Assembly (NCBI GenBank): GCA_051881455.1
Contig: JBJEPX010000074.1
Location: forward strand, 1-27,464
DNA from: Fimenecus sp051881455
GTDB lineage: Bacteria > Bacillota > Clostridia > Oscillospirales > Acutalibacteraceae
Direction of reading: 5' to 3'
DNA: 27,464 nucleotides
The notes beneath the pieces are model-generated. The model made no database searches and had not been told where the DNA came from. It saw only the letters and a list, made by a program, of their open reading frames with translations. This document shows, one piece after another, positions 7,808 through 17,382 of this stretch. Made by a program: the position numbers and the translations under genes. Numbering within the stretch: position 1 is the first letter of the stretch; every line of letters starts with the position of its first letter.

Positions 7808-9847
7808 ATGAGCCGTAAAAAATGGATAACCGCACATATTGATAAGGACTTGGCGGCTCAGGTTGCCGAAAATCACAGCCTTGACCCCTTTACGGCGCTT
7901 ATACTTGTGTCCAGAGGCATTACGGAATATGAGGATGTTGAGGATTTCTTCGATACGGATTTCAGCTTTTGCGACCCGTATCTCATTGCCGATATGGATA
8001 AAGCGGCTTTGCGGATAAAAAAGGCAATAGATGACTTTGAAAAAATATGCGTTTACGGCGATTACGATGCGGACGGAGTTACCTCAACCGCACTGATGTA
8101 TTCCTATCTTTCCTCCCACGGTGCCGATGTTATGTATTATATCCCCGACAGAATAACAGAGGGGTACGGTATGTCATGCTCTGCCGTTGATAAGCTTCAT
8201 GCCCAAGGGGTAAAGCTTATTGTAACAGTTGATAACGGCGTGTCTGCCACAGAGGAAGTAGCCTATGCAAAAAGTCTTGGAATAGAAACGGTTGTAACAG
8301 ACCATCATATGCCCGGTGAACAGCTTCCCGATGCCGTTGCGGTTGTTGACCCCCACCGTGAGGACTGTAATCTTCATTTTAAGGATTGGGCAGGCGTAGG
8401 CGTTGCCTTTAAAACCGTGTGTGCTCTTGAAAACGGCGATTATTCGGAAATACTCAATGAATATGCCGATATTCTCGCAGTGGGCACCGTTGCCGATGTG
8501 GTGGATTTAAAGGACGAAAACCGTGCAATCGTAAAGTACGGCGTTGCAAAAATAAATACAAATCCCTGCAACGGAATAAATGCTCTCCGTCAGATTGCAG
8601 GTGTGAGCGACAGAGCCTTAAACGGAGTGGGAATAACCTTCTCTCTGGCTCCCCGTATAAATGCGGCAGGCAGAATGGAGTCCGCCGTGACCGCTTTGAG
8701 ATTGCTTTTGTGTGAGGATTTAGCAGAAGCTCTCAGCATTGCCGAGCAGGTGGATAACTGCAATAAACAGCGCCATATTTCCGAAAGTGAAATAATGGAG
8801 GAGGCTGTAGCCTGTATTGAGGCTGATAAACGGCTGAAATATGCAAAGGTCATAGTGGTGTGCGGTGAAAATTGGCACCACGGAGTTATAGGCATTGTTG
8901 CGGCAAGAATAACGGAAAGATACGGCAGACCGTCAATAGTAATAACCTTTGACGGCGATAAGGGAACAGGCTCTGCAAGAAGTATTGAGGGCTTTTCCGT
9001 CTATGACGCAATAAAAGCCTGCGGTGATTTTCTTACCCATTTCGGCGGACATACAATGGCGGCAGGTTTGGGAATTGACCGTGAAAATGTTGAAAGCTTT
9101 TTTAGGGCGATTAACGCATATGCATCGTCCTGTGAAGAAACTGTGCCGACGCTTATGCTGGACTGCAAGCTGAACCCTGCATATATAAACGCACAGCTTG
9201 CCGAGTCCCTTGAAGCTTTGGAGCCTTTCGGGGCAGGCAATCCACAGCCCGTTTTCGGAATTTTCGGGGTGCATATTACGGGCATAAAGCCTGTGGGCGA
9301 CGGTAAACACCTGCGTATGAGCTTTGCAAAGGGCAATACCCAGTTCTACGCAATGAAGTTTTCCACTACTCTTAATGAACTTCCTTACCGTGAGGGCGAT
9401 ACGGTGGATTTGGCTGTGAAAATTGAGAAAAATGAATTCAAAGGTGAGGTAAGAGCCTCTGTTCAGATAAAGGATATGCGTTTTTCGGGAATTGATGAGG
9501 ATAAGCTTTTCAAATCCCGTGCTCTTTATGAAAAATATATGCGCGGAGAAGCTCTGACCTGCCACGAGGCAAGATTTTTAACTCCGTCAAGAGAGTTTTT
9601 GCTCGGAGTATTTAATTTTTTGAAAAACTACGGCGGCTGGCAGTTCGATATTGAAAGTATGCTTGTCCGCACAAACTGCCCTGCGGAAAATCTGTGCAAA
9701 ATGCAGATTTCCGTTGATGTTCTTTGTGAATTGGGACTGATACGGCAAGAGAGAGGCATAATAATATTTGACGGCGACGGCAAAAAAGCGGATTTATCTG
9801 CCTCTGTCGTTTTAAGGGATTTAGCAATGCAGGGGAGTGAGCATTGA
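7808..9847 (+). CDS. recJ: Single-stranded-DNA-specific 5'-3' exonuclease RecJ
   Basis: RecJ degrades single-stranded DNA 5' to 3' in recombination, mismatch and base-excision repair. The DHH phosphoesterase motifs are intact: VYGDYDADG (82-90), VTVDNG (139-144), DHH (165-167) and APRINAAGRM (281-290). The DHHA1 part has HHGVIGIVAARI and the HFGGHTMAAG Gly-rich motif (411-420), and an OB-fold region follows. At 679 residues it is about a hundred shorter than the Bacillus protein. It is the first gene of the plus-strand run. Its TGA stop overlaps the rel ATG by one base (TGATG), so translation is likely coupled. The apt gene often found between recJ and rel is missing here. Confidence 0.95.
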   Translation: MSRKKWITAHIDKDLAAQVAENHSLDPFTALILVSRGITEYEDVEDFFDTDFSFCDPYLIADMDKAALRIKKAIDDFEKICVYGDYDADGVTSTALMYSYLSSHGADVMYYIPDRITEGYGMSCSAVDKLHAQGVKLIVTVDNGVSATEEVAYAKSLGIETVVTDHHMPGEQLPDAVAVVDPHREDCNLHFKDWAGVGVAFKTVCALENGDYSEILNEYADILAVGTVADVVDLKDENRAIVKYGVAKINTNPCNGINALRQIAGVSDRALNGVGITFSLAPRINAAGRMESAVTALRLLLCEDLAEALSIAEQVDNCNKQRHISESEIMEEAVACIEADKRLKYAKVIVVCGENWHHGVIGIVAARITERYGRPSIVITFDGDKGTGSARSIEGFSVYDAIKACGDFLTHFGGHTMAAGLGIDRENVESFFRAINAYASSCEETVPTLMLDCKLNPAYINAQLAESLEALEPFGAGNPQPVFGIFGVHITGIKPVGDGKHLRMSFAKGNTQFYAMKFSTTLNELPYREGDTVDLAVKIEKNEFKGEVRASVQIKDMRFSGIDEDKLFKSRALYEKYMRGEALTCHEARFLTPSREFLLGVFNFLKNYGGWQFDIESMLVRTNCPAENLCKMQISVDVLCELGLIRQERGIIIFDGDGKKADLSASVVLRDLAMQGSEH

Positions 9848-12039
9848 TGGCGGAAAATGTAAATGTAAAAAGGCTTTACAGTGACTTGCGTGAGAAAATT
9901 GCGGCGGTTCATAATGAAGACGAGCTGAAAATCATTGATAAGGCTTTCAGCGTTGCCGAGGAATATCACGGCGGTCAGCTTCGCCGTTCGGGCGAGCCGT
10001 ATATTATCCACCCCATAGCGGTTACCGATATTCTTGTGGATTTGGGTATGGATTGGCAGTCGCTTGTGGCGGCGCTTCTTCACGATGTAGTTGAAGATAC
10101 GCCCTATACTCTTGAACAACTCCGCGCCGATTTCGGCGATGAGGTGGCAACTCTCGTTGACGGTGTTACGAAACTCGGCAAGGTGCAGATAACCTCCCGT
10201 GAAACAAAAGAGGAACAGCAGGCGGAAAATGTCCGCAAAATGCTCCTTGCAATGTCAAAGGATATCCGCGTTATCATCTTAAAGCTTGCCGACAGACTTC
10301 ATAATATGCGTACCCTTGAATTTGTGGATCCGCAAAAGCAAAGAGATACGGCACTTGAAACTCTTGAAATTTTTGCCCCCATTTCTCACCGTCTCGGTAT
10401 CCGTTCCGTAAAAGAGGAGTTAGAAGATAGAGCAATTCGTTTTCTCGACCCCGTGGCATATGCCGCAATTGAGGAAAATGTTAAAAATTCCAGCCGTTCG
10501 GGCAACGATTTTCTTGAAAATACAAAAGAAAAAATACTTGAAAGAGTCCGTATGACTGTTCCGGGCGCTCAAATCAGCGGCAGAATAAAAAGCGTTCACG
10601 GCATTTACAGAAAAATGTATATGCAGGGCAAGCAGTTTGACGAAATTTACGATATATACGCAGTCCGTATAATCGTTGATACGGTGGTGGATTGTTATAA
10701 CTGTCTCGGTATTATCCACGATATGTATAAGCCTTTACCGGGGCGTTTTAAGGATTATATTTCAACTCCCAAGCCCAATATGTATCAGTCCTTGCACACA
10801 ACGGTAATCGGCAAAGAGGGCACTCCCTTTGAGGTACAGATAAGAACATGGGAAATGCACCGTACAGCCGAATACGGTATCGCGGCGCATTGGAAATATA
10901 AGCTGGGTATTAACGGCGGCAAAAAAAGCTTTGATGAGGGGCTTCAGTGGATTCGTGAAATGCTTGAAGCACAGCAGGAAACAGGGGACGCCCGCGAAAT
11001 CGTTTCCTCAATCAAAACCGACCTTATACCCGATGAGGTGTTTGTATATACACCCAAGGGCGATGTAATAAATATCCCGCAGGGCTCAACTGTTATCGAC
11101 TTTGCCTATGCCATTCATACAGCGGTGGGCAATAAAATGACGGGAGCCAAGGTGGACGGCAGAATGGTACCCCTTGATTATGTGGTCAGAACGGGCGAAA
11201 TTGTTGAAATTCTCACTACTTCCCAGCCGGGTAAAGGCCCCAGCAGGGATTGGCTCAATATTGCAAAATCAAGTCAGGCTCGCAGTAAAATCCGTTCATG
11301 GTTCAAGCGTGAAAAGCGTGACGAAAATATTGCGGAGGGCAAGGCAGAGGTTGAGCGTGAGTTTAAGCGCAACTACATCCGTCTGGACGATGAAGATTAT
11401 CAGAACTTTATGCAGAAGCTCTGCGAGCGTCAGCGAATGGAGTCGATTGACGATTTCTATGCAGCTATCGGTTTCGGCGGACTGTCAATAAACCGCCTTA
11501 TGCCTTATATTAAAGAGGAATATCATAAAAACTACGATAAAAGCCGTGAAGAGGTTAAAATCACGCCTGTCAAAACCGTGTCAAGAAAGAATAACGACGG
11601 CGTTACGGTGGAGGGCATTGACAACTGCCTTATCAAGTTTTCACGGTGCTGCAATCCGCTCCCCGGCGACCCCATAATCGGATTTATTACAAGGGGACAC
11701 GGTGTTTCGGTTCATAAAGCGGATTGTACCAATGTGCCCAAGGATATAAAGAACTGTGCCGAGCCTGCACGCTGGGTAAAGGCGTATTGGAACAAGGATG
11801 TTAAAGAGGAATATAAGGCAACCATTACCATGACCTGCCTTTCAAGAATCGGGCTTATGGCGGATGTCAGTATGCAGGTTGCAAATATGAGAGTAAATAT
11901 AACCGACATCAATACCCGAGACACCAAGGACGGCAGATGTATTTTAAGTATAACCGTAAAGGTTGGGGGAATTGAGCATCTTAAAAACCTTATTGCAAAA
12001 ATAGAAAAGGTTGACGGAGTATTAAGTGTGGAGAGATAG
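9847..12039 (+). CDS. relA: Bifunctional (p)ppGpp synthetase/hydrolase Rel
   Basis: This long RSH enzyme makes ppGpp from GDP/GTP and ATP when amino acids run short, and hydrolyses it otherwise. Domains in order over 730 residues: the HD hydrolase (LLHDVVEDT, 78-86), the synthetase (IYAVRI, then RFKD at 300-303, the form typical of bifunctional enzymes, and YQSLHTT), TGS (about 396-457), a Cys-rich zinc-finger segment (CC at 601-602, with H623 and C627) and a C-terminal ACT domain (about 657-730). All catalytic signatures are intact, so it should be the main stringent-response enzyme. I chose the ATG at 9847 over the TTG one codon earlier; GGGGAG at 9832-9837 serves either. dtd follows after 3 nt. 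Confidence 0.96.
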   Translation: MAENVNVKRLYSDLREKIAAVHNEDELKIIDKAFSVAEEYHGGQLRRSGEPYIIHPIAVTDILVDLGMDWQSLVAALLHDVVEDTPYTLEQLRADFGDEVATLVDGVTKLGKVQITSRETKEEQQAENVRKMLLAMSKDIRVIILKLADRLHNMRTLEFVDPQKQRDTALETLEIFAPISHRLGIRSVKEELEDRAIRFLDPVAYAAIEENVKNSSRSGNDFLENTKEKILERVRMTVPGAQISGRIKSVHGIYRKMYMQGKQFDEIYDIYAVRIIVDTVVDCYNCLGIIHDMYKPLPGRFKDYISTPKPNMYQSLHTTVIGKEGTPFEVQIRTWEMHRTAEYGIAAHWKYKLGINGGKKSFDEGLQWIREMLEAQQETGDAREIVSSIKTDLIPDEVFVYTPKGDVINIPQGSTVIDFAYAIHTAVGNKMTGAKVDGRMVPLDYVVRTGEIVEILTTSQPGKGPSRDWLNIAKSSQARSKIRSWFKREKRDENIAEGKAEVEREFKRNYIRLDDEDYQNFMQKLCERQRMESIDDFYAAIGFGGLSINRLMPYIKEEYHKNYDKSREEVKITPVKTVSRKNNDGVTVEGIDNCLIKFSRCCNPLPGDPIIGFITRGHGVSVHKADCTNVPKDIKNCAEPARWVKAYWNKDVKEEYKATITMTCLSRIGLMADVSMQVANMRVNITDINTRDTKDGRCILSITVKVGGIEHLKNLIAKIEKVDGVLSVER

Positions 12040-12042
12040 TGT

Positions 12043-12501
12043 ATGAAAGCGGTAATTCAAAGAGTTTCATCTGCGTCTGTTACGGTAAACGGTGAGGTTT
12101 GCGGGAAAATCGGCAAGGGATATCTTGTCCTTTTAGGTGTAATGGACGATGATACGGAGGCGGATGCCGAAATAACGGCGAAAAAAACTGCCTCACTGCG
12201 TATTTTTGAGGACGAGGATGAAAAAATGAATTTGGACATTCTCAATGTGGGCGGCGAGGTGCTTGCCGTGTCCCAATTTACCCTTTGTGCCGATGTAAAA
12301 AAAGGCAACAGACCGTCCTTTATCCGTTCAGCGGCGCCTGACCGTGCAAACGAGTTGTATGAGCTTTATTGCAGTAAGCTTTTAGAAAACGGTGTAAAAA
12401 ATGTAGAAAAAGGCATTTTTGGTGCCGATATGAAGGTGGAGCTTTTAAACGACGGGCCTGTTACCATTCTTTACGATTCGGAAATTTGGAGAAAGAAGTA
12501 A
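12043..12501 (+). CDS. dtd: D-aminoacyl-tRNA deacylase
   Basis: Dtd removes D-amino acids (and Gly misattached to tRNA-Ala) from tRNA, proofreading the chirality of protein synthesis. The 152-residue length is typical. The start MKAVIQRVSSASV, the SQFTL catalytic motif, KGNRPSF and the C-terminal NDGPVTI Gly-Pro motif are all present. It begins 3 nt after the rel stop, with GGAGAG within the end of rel as ribosome binding site. rel-dtd adjacency is conserved across Firmicutes. Confidence 0.96.
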   Translation: MKAVIQRVSSASVTVNGEVCGKIGKGYLVLLGVMDDDTEADAEITAKKTASLRIFEDEDEKMNLDILNVGGEVLAVSQFTLCADVKKGNRPSFIRSAAPDRANELYELYCSKLLENGVKNVEKGIFGADMKVELLNDGPVTILYDSEIWRKK

Positions 12502-12506
12502 TTTAA

Positions 12507-13142
12507 TTGAGTATCAGTATAAAAAGATTTGTTCTCGGCGATATTTCAACAAATACCTATGTTGTATCGGACGATAACAGCGGCGAATGTGCCGTTGTGG
12601 ACCCTGCAACGGAGGATAGGGCACTTTTAGAATACTTACAGGATAAAAATGTAAAATATATTCTTTTAACTCACGGCCATTTTGACCATATTTCAGGCGT
12701 TAAAGCCGTTAAGGATATGAGTTCGGCAAAGATAGTAATTCACAGCGAGGATGCCGATTGCCTTTGCGACCGTGACAAGAGCCTTTTTTCATGGCAGTAT
12801 CCCGAGGTTGAACAGCCCTTGTGCCGTGCGGATAAAAAAATAAATGACGGCGATATATTACCTTTCGGTGACGGTGAAATCAAGGTTATGCACACTCCCG
12901 GCCACACAAGGGGCGGTGTTTGCTATATTTTTCCAAATGACCGTGTGATTTTTTCCGGCGATACCCTTTTCCGCCTTTCAGCGGGCAGAACTGATTTCCC
13001 CGGCGGCAACCCCCGTGAGGAGCTTATGTCGCTTTCAAAGCTTGCGGCGCTTGAAGGAGACTATAAGGTTTATCCGGGTCACGGTGAAGAAACAACTCTT
13101 GAATACGAGCGGCAGAACAACCGTTATGTGAAAATCCGCTGA
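12507..13142 (+). CDS. Metallo-beta-lactamase-fold hydrolase, glyoxalase II-like
   Basis: A 211-residue soluble hydrolase with a complete binuclear metal site: THGHFDH (the HxHxDH motif), HTPGHTRG, SGDTLF and a C-terminal YPGHGEET. Fold and motifs match the hydroxyacylglutathione-hydrolase-like group. Since many Clostridia lack glutathione, the true thioester or ester substrate is unknown. The start is a TTG at 12507, five bases after the dtd stop; a purine-rich stretch with GGAG (12488-12491) lies upstream, and no in-frame ATG fits the family start better. It is part of the recJ-rel-dtd-hydrolase-hemZ run often seen in Clostridia. Confidence 0.9.
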   Translation: MSISIKRFVLGDISTNTYVVSDDNSGECAVVDPATEDRALLEYLQDKNVKYILLTHGHFDHISGVKAVKDMSSAKIVIHSEDADCLCDRDKSLFSWQYPEVEQPLCRADKKINDGDILPFGDGEIKVMHTPGHTRGGVCYIFPNDRVIFSGDTLFRLSAGRTDFPGGNPREELMSLSKLAALEGDYKVYPGHGEETTLEYERQNNRYVKIR

Positions 13143-13153
13143 TAGGAGTTCTT

Positions 13154-14590
13154 ATGAAGCTTTTGGTAATCAATCACAGCTACCATTATGAGATGGAAAA
13201 GCTTGTGCGTATTTTTCTCCCCAATGAAAAAATAGAAGTTATCCGTGATGAAAATACAGAGGATTTTCAGCTTTTAACGTCGGTGGGGGAGAATATAACT
13301 GTTGCGGCTCATTTTGACGGCTTTTCAAAAACGCTCACAGCCCCTCTTGGCAGTGATAATGAAATGCAAATGGGCAGAATGGTGTATTCTCTCATGGGGG
13401 AATACACAGGTTTTTATCCCCAATGGGGAGTTTTAACCGGTGTAAGACCGTCAAAGCTTCTGATTAACACGGAAAAAGAACTGGGCAGAGAAAATACCGA
13501 AAGATATTTTAAAAATGATTTGCTTGTTTCCGATGAAAAATATGCCCTTGCACGAAGTGTTGCAGATTGCGAGGAGCATATAATTTCTCTTTCAAAACCC
13601 GATTCTTTCAGCCTTTATGTGTCAATTCCCTTTTGCCCCACTCGGTGCAGTTATTGCTCCTTTGTTTCACATTCCGTTGAAACGGAAAAGGCAAAAAATC
13701 TTGTACCGCAGTATGTGAAACTGCTTTTAAAAGAACTTGAAATAACGGGTGAAATCGCAAAAAGCCTTGGTTTGCGCCTTGAAAGCGTATATGTGGGCGG
13801 CGGAACTCCCACAACTCTCAATGCGGAACAGTTAAAGGAGTTAACAGGAACAATTTCCGATTGTTTTGACCTTTCCTCATGCCGTGAGTTTACCGTTGAG
13901 GCAGGCAGACCCGATACAGTAACAGAGGAAAAACTGCGTGTGTTAAAAAACAGCGCTGTTAACAGAATAAGCATAAATCCCCAAACCTTTTCCGACAGCG
14001 TTTTAAAAGAAATCGGCAGGCATCACAGCGCCGATGACACAATAAACGCCTTTAAGCTTGCGCGGAGTATAGGCTTTGACAATATAAATATGGATTTGAT
14101 AGCAGGTCTTCCAACCGATACCGTGGAGAGTTTCTGCCGTTCAGCTGATGTTGCTTTAAGTCTTGAACCCGAGAATATCACGGTTCATACCCTCGCTGTT
14201 AAAAGGGCGTCGGGGATAGGTGCATCTTCCCCCGAGATAGCATCACAAAATGCAAACAATGCGTCGCAAATGCTTGATTATACATATGAAAAGTTCAAAA
14301 ATGACTATCATCCGTACTATATGTACCGTCAGTCAAAATCCGCAGGCAGTCTTGAAAATGTGGGATGGAGCCGAGAGGGCTTTGAGTGCGTCTATAACAT
14401 TTTTATGATGGAGGAATGTCATACAATTCTCTCCTGCGGCGGCGGTGCGGTGACAAAGCTTAAAGCACCCAAGGGCGATGAAATAGAACGGATTTTTAAT
14501 TTTAAATACCCTTTTGAATATATTTCCGGCTTCGAGGAACTATTAAAACGCAAGAAAAGAATAACACAGTTTTATAATACATATTCTTAA
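13154..14590 (+). CDS. hemZ: HemZ-type radical SAM protein (coproporphyrinogen dehydrogenase-like)
   Basis: A 478-residue radical SAM enzyme. The cluster motif is CPTRCSYC (C161, C165, C168), followed by YVGGGTPT, INMDLIAGLP and other HemN-like elements. The N-terminal part (1-150, including TGVRPSKL) is the extension typical of the HemZ subgroup. In Bacillus, HemZ has been linked to anaerobic heme synthesis. In heme-poor Clostridia its real reaction is uncertain, and no other heme genes are in the window. It sits 11 nt after the MBL hydrolase with TAGGAG before the ATG. Confidence 0.9.
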   Translation: MKLLVINHSYHYEMEKLVRIFLPNEKIEVIRDENTEDFQLLTSVGENITVAAHFDGFSKTLTAPLGSDNEMQMGRMVYSLMGEYTGFYPQWGVLTGVRPSKLLINTEKELGRENTERYFKNDLLVSDEKYALARSVADCEEHIISLSKPDSFSLYVSIPFCPTRCSYCSFVSHSVETEKAKNLVPQYVKLLLKELEITGEIAKSLGLRLESVYVGGGTPTTLNAEQLKELTGTISDCFDLSSCREFTVEAGRPDTVTEEKLRVLKNSAVNRISINPQTFSDSVLKEIGRHHSADDTINAFKLARSIGFDNINMDLIAGLPTDTVESFCRSADVALSLEPENITVHTLAVKRASGIGASSPEIASQNANNASQMLDYTYEKFKNDYHPYYMYRQSKSAGSLENVGWSREGFECVYNIFMMEECHTILSCGGGAVTKLKAPKGDEIERIFNFKYPFEYISGFEELLKRKKRITQFYNTYS

Positions 14591-14617
14591 AAGTGGACAG
14601 AGAAAGGAAGGTACAAA

Positions 14618-15544
14618 ATGTCTAATATCAATAACGAGCTTGAATATATAAACGACACAGCGTCGACCGCACCCTGTTATTTGGTAGAAAAATGCGAGGC
14701 GCGTTACAGAAATATAATAGACGAAATCGCTTGCCGCGTGTGTGAGGACAAGGGCAGAGAAATCGTAATGCTGGCAGGCCCTTCCTCGTCGGGCAAAACA
14801 ACAACAGCGAACAAGCTGGCGAATGCATTCCGTGAACATGGCGTTCAAACTTTTGTTTTGAGCCTTGACGATTTTTACATTAACCGTGAAGATATACCCC
14901 TTCTTCCCGACGGCACACGGGATTATGAAACAGTTTATGCACTTGACCTTGATTGCTTTGAAAAAACCGTCAACGCCTTGCTGAAAGGCGAAACGGTGAA
15001 AGCGCCCGTATTTGATTTCACAACAGGTAAGCGCAGCGATACCGAGTTTAATGAAATAACGCTTGGGGAAACAGATGCCGTAATAATCGAGGGGCTTCAC
15101 GCGCTGAATCCTGTTATTACCGATAAAATTGACGGCAAACTGATGAAAATATATATCAGCGTTTCGTCCAGAATTTATGACCGCAAGGGTAAAATAATAC
15201 TTAATAAACGCAATCTCCGTTTCGTGCGCAGATTGGTGAGGGATTATAAATTCAGGGACAGCACGGTTGACAATACTTACAAATTGTGGAAAAATGTAAC
15301 AGAGGGAGAGGATAAATACCTGTTCCCTTACCGCGGTAACGCAGATATACGCATAAATACGATTCATCTCTATGAGCCATGCGTTTTAAAACAGCAGGCT
15401 TTGCCGCTCCTTAAAAACAGTGAAATATCTGCGGATTATAAGGCAGATGCCGAAAAGCTTTGCAAAGCACTTGAGATGTTTCAAGATATTGATATGTCTC
15501 TTGTTCCGCAGGATTCTTTATTAAGAGAATTTTTGGGCAAATAG
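14618..15544 (+). CDS. Uridine kinase-like nucleoside kinase (phosphoribulokinase/uridine kinase family)
   Basis: A 308-residue soluble P-loop kinase. Walker A is GPSSSGKT (54-61); SLDDFYINRED and VIIEGLHALNP are the uridine-kinase-type motifs for nucleoside and Mg/ATP binding. Similar Firmicutes proteins are often near 550 residues, with an N-terminal TGS/ThrRS-like region in front of the kinase. Here only about 45 residues precede the kinase core, so it is the short, stand-alone form. The frame is intact and starts after AAAGGAAGG, so it does not look like a broken gene. Pyrimidine salvage is the likely role; the substrate is not proven by sequence. Confidence 0.85.
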   Translation: MSNINNELEYINDTASTAPCYLVEKCEARYRNIIDEIACRVCEDKGREIVMLAGPSSSGKTTTANKLANAFREHGVQTFVLSLDDFYINREDIPLLPDGTRDYETVYALDLDCFEKTVNALLKGETVKAPVFDFTTGKRSDTEFNEITLGETDAVIIEGLHALNPVITDKIDGKLMKIYISVSSRIYDRKGKIILNKRNLRFVRRLVRDYKFRDSTVDNTYKLWKNVTEGEDKYLFPYRGNADIRINTIHLYEPCVLKQQALPLLKNSEISADYKADAEKLCKALEMFQDIDMSLVPQDSLLREFLGK

Positions 15545-15582
15545 GAGTTTGGGCGAATAAACATAAAAAGGTGTGAACTGAT

Positions 15583-17361
15583 TTGGCAGGAAGCAAAAGA
15601 AAAAGCCAGTCGCTTTTAAACGGAGCGTTGGTGTTAAGCCTTGCAACGCTGATAGTAAAAATAATAGGCGTAATTTATAAAATCCCGCTTTCAAATATGA
15701 TAGGTACGGTGGGCAGAGGTTATTTTGACTCGGCATACAACCTTTATGTACCTATTTATACTATTTCTATGGCAGGACTCCCCGTAGCCATTGCCAAAAT
15801 GGTGTCACAGCAGATGGCGTTGGGGCATTTTCGCGATGTACGCCTTATTCATAGGGTAGCGAAGCGGCTTTTCCTGATAATGGGCATTTTGGGAACGCTT
15901 ACAATGCTTGTTTTGGCATATCCTTACGCGCTCTCTGCAAAGAATATGAATGTACTCCCTGCGATTTTCGTTATAACGCCGTCCATATTTTTCTGCTGTA
16001 TAATGTCAAGCTACCGCGGCTACTATAACGGACTTCGCAATATGACTCCGACCGCGTTTTCACAGGTGTTTGAAGCAGGCGGGAAGCTGATTTTCGGTCT
16101 GTTGTGCGCAAAATGGGTTATAGGCTACGGCTATTCCCGTTTTGAGGCGGGGCTTACCGTTTTCGGTCAAACCGTATCAAATGAAACAGAGGCTTTGAGC
16201 GCAATTTATCCTTATGCGGCGGCCGCCGCCGCGTCAGGCGTAACCTTGGGCACGGTAATCGGTATGATTTACCTGCTTGTTCTCTATAAAATTAAGGGCG
16301 ACGGCATTACAAAGACAGAGCTTGCATCTTCTCCCAAACCCGAGCGGTCGGGCGTGGTTGCCAAAAAGATTATTGTATTTGCAATTCCCGTTGTGGCGAG
16401 TTCCCTGGTTTTCAGCATTACAAATCTTATCGATGCTGTTACAATCCAAAACCGCCTTGAACATATGATTGTGAATAATATGGATTATATAAGAAGCATT
16501 TATGCAACGGAGCTTGCAGGGGTGCTTGATGCCGATGTAAAAAATTTCCTTTACGGTGCGTATTCACTTTCTCTCGATTTTAAGAACTTAATTCCGTCTC
16601 TTACCATGCCTTTGGGCATAAGCGCCATTCCTGCGCTTTCAGCCGCGTGGGCGGTAAAGAGCAAAAAGCAGATAAAAACCTCAATCGAAGCGGTGCTTCG
16701 CATCACAATGATGATAGCAATGCCCTGCGGAATAGGCTTGGCAGTTCTTTCACAGCCTGTTTTGGCGGTGTTTTACGGCAGCGGCAACTCAGCGGCAGGC
16801 ATTTCAATAGCGGCTCCCGTAATGTCGGTTTACGGAGTTACGATTTTCTTAACTGCGTTGGCACAGCCCATGACCAATATGCTTCAAGCGCTAGATAAGG
16901 CAAAAATACCCCTTATATCCCTTTCCGTCGGCGCCGTTGCAAAGGTGGTTTCAAACTATATTCTCGTGGGGATACCGAAAATAAATGTTAACGGAGCGGT
17001 TATAGGTACTGTTATTTGTTATGCGTTAATCGTAATAATAAATCTTTGTGCTTTGATTTTTACCGCAAAAATAAGAATAAACTTCATATCGATTTTCGTA
17101 AAACCGATTTTCTGCGGTATTCTCTGCGGCGCTGCGGCATATACTTCTTTCGGTATTTGCAACAGATTTATCCCCGCGTTTTCCATCGCGGGACATTCTC
17201 TTAAAAACCTGCTTGCGCTTGGATTGGCTATCTGCTTCGGCGGGCTTGTATATGTAATTTCCATGCTTTTGATAAAAGGAATAGCAAAAGATGATATAAT
17301 TATGCTTCCAAAGGGAGAAAAAATCGCAAAACTACTTGCAAAATATGGATTTATAGAGTAA
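15583..17361 (+). CDS. SpoVB/MurJ-like polysaccharide flippase (MOP superfamily)
   Basis: A 592-residue polytopic membrane protein with about 14 hydrophobic segments and no large soluble domain. It opens with GALVLSLATLIVKIIGVIYK, typical of the SpoVB/YabM group, and has the conserved YRGYYNG segment near 145. The group flips lipid-linked wall precursors or other polysaccharide units. Position before mazG and rqcP matches Bacillus yabM, so it is probably the YabM/SpoVB-type member rather than the essential MurJ, but that is inference. The start is TTG at 15583 behind AAAAGGTGTG. mazG follows after 21 nt. Confidence 0.9.
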   Translation: MAGSKRKSQSLLNGALVLSLATLIVKIIGVIYKIPLSNMIGTVGRGYFDSAYNLYVPIYTISMAGLPVAIAKMVSQQMALGHFRDVRLIHRVAKRLFLIMGILGTLTMLVLAYPYALSAKNMNVLPAIFVITPSIFFCCIMSSYRGYYNGLRNMTPTAFSQVFEAGGKLIFGLLCAKWVIGYGYSRFEAGLTVFGQTVSNETEALSAIYPYAAAAAASGVTLGTVIGMIYLLVLYKIKGDGITKTELASSPKPERSGVVAKKIIVFAIPVVASSLVFSITNLIDAVTIQNRLEHMIVNNMDYIRSIYATELAGVLDADVKNFLYGAYSLSLDFKNLIPSLTMPLGISAIPALSAAWAVKSKKQIKTSIEAVLRITMMIAMPCGIGLAVLSQPVLAVFYGSGNSAAGISIAAPVMSVYGVTIFLTALAQPMTNMLQALDKAKIPLISLSVGAVAKVVSNYILVGIPKINVNGAVIGTVICYALIVIINLCALIFTAKIRINFISIFVKPIFCGILCGAAAYTSFGICNRFIPAFSIAGHSLKNLLALGLAICFGGLVYVISMLLIKGIAKDDIIMLPKGEKIAKLLAKYGFIE

Positions 17362-17382
17362 AATAGAGGAGTAAAGTAAAGG

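Noticed and set aside
8933..9565. 210-codon minus-strand frame inside recJ
   Set aside because: It lies wholly opposite a clear recJ coding region; no recognisable domain and no operon context.
14543..15367. 274-codon minus-strand frame opposite hemZ end and the kinase
   Set aside because: It is a shadow of the kinase gene, whose motifs are intact on the plus strand; its translation is Cys/Phe/Tyr-rich without domains.
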